From Veillonella sp. (lineage in GTDB: Bacteria > Bacillota > Negativicutes > Veillonellales > Veillonellaceae), in the NCBI RefSeq assembly GCF_015058545.1, contig NZ_SVCB01000136.1, positions 1-7,723 of the forward strand: 7,723 nt of DNA. Reading direction: 5' to 3'. The notes under the pieces were generated by a model, which saw only the letters and a program-made list of their open reading frames with translations, did not search any database and had not been told where the DNA came from. This document shows, one piece after another, positions 6,092 to 7,723 of the stretch (the stretch's first letter is position 1; each line of letters starts with the position of its first letter). The position numbers and the translations under genes are program-made.

Positions 6092-6145
6092 AAATAATAA
6101 GAGCTAACAGGTAATACGTCCGCCACAAACAATGTTGTTTCCCTA

Positions 6146-6159
6146 GTAGAAAATTCTAC
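6146..6159. promoter_or_regulatory. Palindrome at the predicted cstA transcription start
   Basis: GTAGAA and TTCTAC flank two A in a perfect 14-bp dyad whose edge lies about 7 bp from the -10 hexamer, so it straddles or starts at +1. This position suits a repressor operator; in RNA it could instead be a small 5'-end hairpin. Confidence 0.35.
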
Positions 6160-6165
6160 GCCCTT

Positions 6166-6193
6166 ATTATAACGCCTCACAGAGGGGTGTCAA
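6166..6193 (-). promoter_or_regulatory. Main cstA promoter (consensus hexamers)
   Basis: -35 TTGACA (6188-6193) and -10 TATAAT (6166-6171) are both perfect sigma-70/sigma-A consensus, spaced by 16 bp. The spacer contains a CCTC-TGT-GAGG inverted repeat. Transcription would start near 6159, giving a leader of about 120 nt. Such strong hexamers suggest that control is exerted by a repressor or in the leader. Confidence 0.8.
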
Positions 6194-6220
6194 TTATCAT
6201 TTACGAATAATGCAATTCTA

Positions 6221-6248
6221 ATATTACATTTAAGTATTCAAATGTCAA
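6221..6248 (-). promoter_or_regulatory. Second, upstream promoter candidate with embedded dyad
   Basis: TTGACA (6243-6248) is followed after 16 bp by TAATAT (6221-6226, 4 of 6 matches). The spacer is almost wholly an imperfect 20-bp palindrome, ACATTT-N8-AAATGT (6226-6245), in which 16 of 20 positions are symmetric. It may be a second promoter or a regulator site about 60 bp upstream of the main start. Confidence 0.35.
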
Positions 6249-6278
6249 AAAATCGTCTAATAAACATCCCGATTTTTT
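6247..6278. repeat. AT-rich inverted repeat in the cstA upstream region
   Basis: AAAAAATCG (6247-6252 plus 6253-6255) and CGATTTTTT (6270-6278) are perfect 9-bp inverted arms around a 14-bp spacer, overlapping the upstream -35 candidate. T-runs at both ends make it resemble a weak bidirectional terminator, but the stem is mostly A-T. Confidence 0.35.
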
Positions 6279-6315
6279 CAGTAGGAATCAGTTGTTTTAC
6301 TTCCCTATGACTTTA

Positions 6316-6346
6316 ATGTATAGAAAACTTTATTAATTTTATACAT
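6316..6346. repeat. Inverted repeat between methyltransferase terminator and cstA promoters
   Basis: ATGTATA (6316-6322) and TATACAT (6340-6346) are perfect inverted arms with a 17-bp AT-rich spacer. Just beyond lies a short direct repeat, CATAAT-CAAT-CATAAT (6344-6359). Function is unknown; a distal regulator site is one option. No gene is visible in the 6041-6403 gap apart from the doubtful 10-codon frame. Confidence 0.25.
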
Positions 6347-6359
6347 AATCAATCATAAT

Positions 6360-6396
6360 AAAAAGACCTAAAACCCTTATAAAACGGCTTTAGGTC
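6360..6396 (-). terminator. Intrinsic terminator of the BASS-methyltransferase operon
   Basis: On the minus strand GACCTAAAGCC (6396-6386) pairs with GGTTTTAGGTC as 11 bp with one G-U wobble, around a loop of about 10 nt, and is followed by TTTTT (6360-6364). It begins 8 nt after the methyltransferase stop codon, so transcription of that operon should end before the cstA promoters. Confidence 0.85.
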
Positions 6397-6403
6397 ATAT
6401 GTT

Positions 6404-7009
6404 TTATCCAAAAATTTTTTCATCGACAGTAAGTACGAGGATTTTTTCACGCCTATCCGTACCGTCAAATAAATCACGACAGTCTATAACGTCCTCTACG
6501 GTAAGATTCACATGGTTGAGTAAAAACGCTTCCGTTTCTTCATACGGATAGTAGAAAAAGAATCGCAAACGCCGCGGTTCTTGATAAACGGAATCGAATA
6601 TATTCGCCAATACCCGTTTCAAGGTATGTAGCGCAAAGGGATTGAATAAAAAGCAGCAATCCACTTCCTTCGGCACTTTGAACGCTACCGCATCACCGTG
6701 AATAAACTCCACACGCTTACCGGCCACAGCCGTCTTTTGATTAGCCAACGACCGTTCCCATAAACGCTCGTCAAATTCCACGCCGATGCAACGGCAACGA
6801 GTTTCATGAGCCAGAAACAGACTGACCCGCCCTTTACCGCTGCCATAGTCGATAAGCGTACTGCGCTTACCGATATAACCCGTACTGATTAAACGCTCCA
6901 GCACCGCATAGGGAGTGGGCTCGTACGGATGATGCTCGCCGTCAAACTGACTGTCATCACGACCGGCTGTTTTAATATTAAGCAACTGCTCCCAAGCTTG
7001 CTCATCCAT
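6404..7009 (-). CDS. Class I SAM-dependent methyltransferase (substrate unknown)
   Basis: A 201-residue soluble protein with the Rossmann-type methyltransferase fold. Motif I is LIDYGSGKGRVSLFLA (52-67), the glycine-rich SAM loop; IGVEFDERL (75-83) carries the acidic residue E78 that binds the SAM ribose; HGDAVAF (104-110) supplies the adenine-contacting acid D106; and FLFNPF (120-125) is the motif IV position, where an NPF triplet resembles the NPPY/F of some N-methyltransferases. There is no accessory domain that would reveal the substrate, so small molecule, protein and nucleic acid are all open. The ATG follows AGGAG with 6-nt spacing. It lies 23 nt after a BASS transporter gene with no promoter between, so the two are co-transcribed; the context does not explain the methyl acceptor. 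Confidence 0.82.
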   Translation of the reverse strand: MDEQAWEQLLNIKTAGRDDSQFDGEHHPYEPTPYAVLERLISTGYIGKRSTLIDYGSGKGRVSLFLAHETRCRCIGVEFDERLWERSLANQKTAVAGKRVEFIHGDAVAFKVPKEVDCCFLFNPFALHTLKRVLANIFDSVYQEPRRLRFFFYYPYEETEAFLLNHVNLTVEDVIDCRDLFDGTDRREKILVLTVDEKIFG

Positions 7010-7032
7010 ACGCTACTCCTTTACAACTTAGC

Positions 7033-7723
7033 TTACTCGGCACTTTTTACCACATTAGAGCCTACCAAAGTCTCCGTGCCGTCGTGTTTTTGACGAATGG
7101 AGGCAAAAATAGCCCCCGAAATATTATGCCATACACTGAAGATGGCGCCCGGCAAAGTAGCCAGCGGATTCATGGCAAAGTGAAGCGTGGCGAGCGACAC
7201 GGCGAGGCCACTGTTTTGCATGCCCACTTCAATAGTAATGGCCGTTTCCTTAGGATAGGAAACACGCAACACTTTGGCCGCCGTAAGCCCAAGACACATG
7301 CCGATAAGATTATGCAAAATCACAACCGCCAATACAACGAGGCCGGCCGTAAAAATCTTCGTTACATTCACCGAAATAATCCCGGCAATAATCATAACGA
7401 TGGCGATGGATGACACCAACGGCATCGTAGCTAACAAGGCTTCCAATTGTTTGCCAAAGAAATGATGGATGGCAATCCCCACCAACACCGGAATCAACAC
7501 CACTTTAACTACGGACATAACCATGGCGAGGAAGGATACTTCCACCCAGGTACCGCCCAATGAATAGATCAAAAACGGCGTCAATAGCGGTGCCAACAAG
7601 GTTGACGCAATGGTCATACCCACGGATAGGGCCACATCACCTTTGGCAATGTAGGTAATCACATTGCTGGCCGTTCCGCCGGGGCAGCAGCCTACGAGAA
7701 TCACACCGATGGCAATATCCGTC
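7033..7723 (-). CDS. Bile acid:sodium symporter family (BASS) transporter, 3' part
   Basis: A secondary transporter in the cytoplasmic membrane; 229 C-terminal residues are visible, and about the first 90-100 of a normal ~320 are outside the window. The BASS fold is recognised from ILVGCCPGGTASNV (visible residues 8-21), the broken-helix segment of the first inverted repeat, and IEVGMQNSGLAVSLA (164-178), the matching segment of the second, whose E and Q/N residues line the sodium sites in bacterial ASBT homologues. Hydrophobic helices alternate throughout, and the ~25-residue C-terminus is polar. Despite the family name, bacterial members carry varied organic anions (pantoate, pyruvate, bile acids), so the substrate is unassigned. 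It precedes the methyltransferase gene in one operon. The frame is open to the window edge with no frameshift. Confidence 0.9.
   Translation of the reverse strand, partial: TDIAIGVILVGCCPGGTASNVITYIAKGDVALSVGMTIASTLLAPLLTPFLIYSLGGTWVEVSFLAMVMSVVKVVLIPVLVGIAIHHFFGKQLEALLATMPLVSSIAIVMIIAGIISVNVTKIFTAGLVVLAVVILHNLIGMCLGLTAAKVLRVSYPKETAITIEVGMQNSGLAVSLATLHFAMNPLATLPGAIFSVWHNISGAIFASIRQKHDGTETLVGSNVVKSAE

Noticed and set aside
5904..6128. An alternative minus-strand frame starting at TTG in the cstA leader
   Set aside because: It overlaps the start of cstA in another frame, begins at a weak codon without a Shine-Dalgarno sequence, and its translation resembles nothing known.
6041..6160. A known riboswitch class or T-box in the cstA leader
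   Set aside because: I could not find a T-box sequence or any aptamer core that I recognise. Only the expression-platform-like hairpin is supported, so no riboswitch class is claimed.
6166..6260. CRP/FNR-type or CcpA cre site controlling cstA
   Set aside because: No TGTGA-N6-TCACA, TTGAT-N4-ATCAA or cre-like match was found by eye on either strand; the dyads present have other sequences.

Overview
The window carries nine protein-coding genes, all on the minus strand, so transcription runs from high to low coordinates. Strong AGGAGG-type ribosome binding sites, sigma-A-like promoters, a short TatA, a short-form CstA and AT-rich gaps between moderate-GC genes suggest a Bacillota genome. A Negativicutes member is possible, but genus and species cannot be settled from the sequence alone. 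There are no RNA genes, insertion sequences, CRISPR arrays or phage genes; this looks like housekeeping chromosome.

Layout, in the direction of transcription. (1) 7723-6404: the 3' part of a bile acid:sodium symporter family (BASS) permease, followed 23 nt later by a small class I SAM-dependent methyltransferase. The pair ends at a clear intrinsic terminator (6360-6396). (2) 6403-6041: a 363-bp regulatory gap ahead of cstA, with a near-consensus promoter, a second upstream promoter candidate, several dyads and a leader of about 120 nt. That leader ends in a hairpin that buries the cstA ribosome binding site and is followed directly by six U. (3) 6040-4202: cstA, a large membrane transporter of the carbon starvation family (peptides or pyruvate), with hairpins downstream. 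(4) 4075-3923: a gap with two 20-bp-spaced direct repeats and the zwf promoter. (5) 3922-1659: zwf and pgl, overlapping by 16 nt, the first two enzymes of the oxidative pentose phosphate pathway. (6) 1550-1314: tatA, with its own promoter and a strong hairpin after it. (7) 1198-887: a CopZ-like metal-binding protein, closed by an intrinsic terminator. (8) 804-361: a single-domain cupin. (9) 257-1: the start of typA/bipA, whose promoter overlaps the cupin stop codon.

The zwf-pgl pair makes NADPH and 6-phosphogluconate, and cstA brings in carbon. The other genes are single functions with no evident pathway link. I found no new multi-gene system. The best candidate for something undescribed is the cstA leader: its final hairpin looks like a terminator and a ribosome-site sequestrator at once, with a possible alternative pairing upstream and a 10-codon reading frame running through it.
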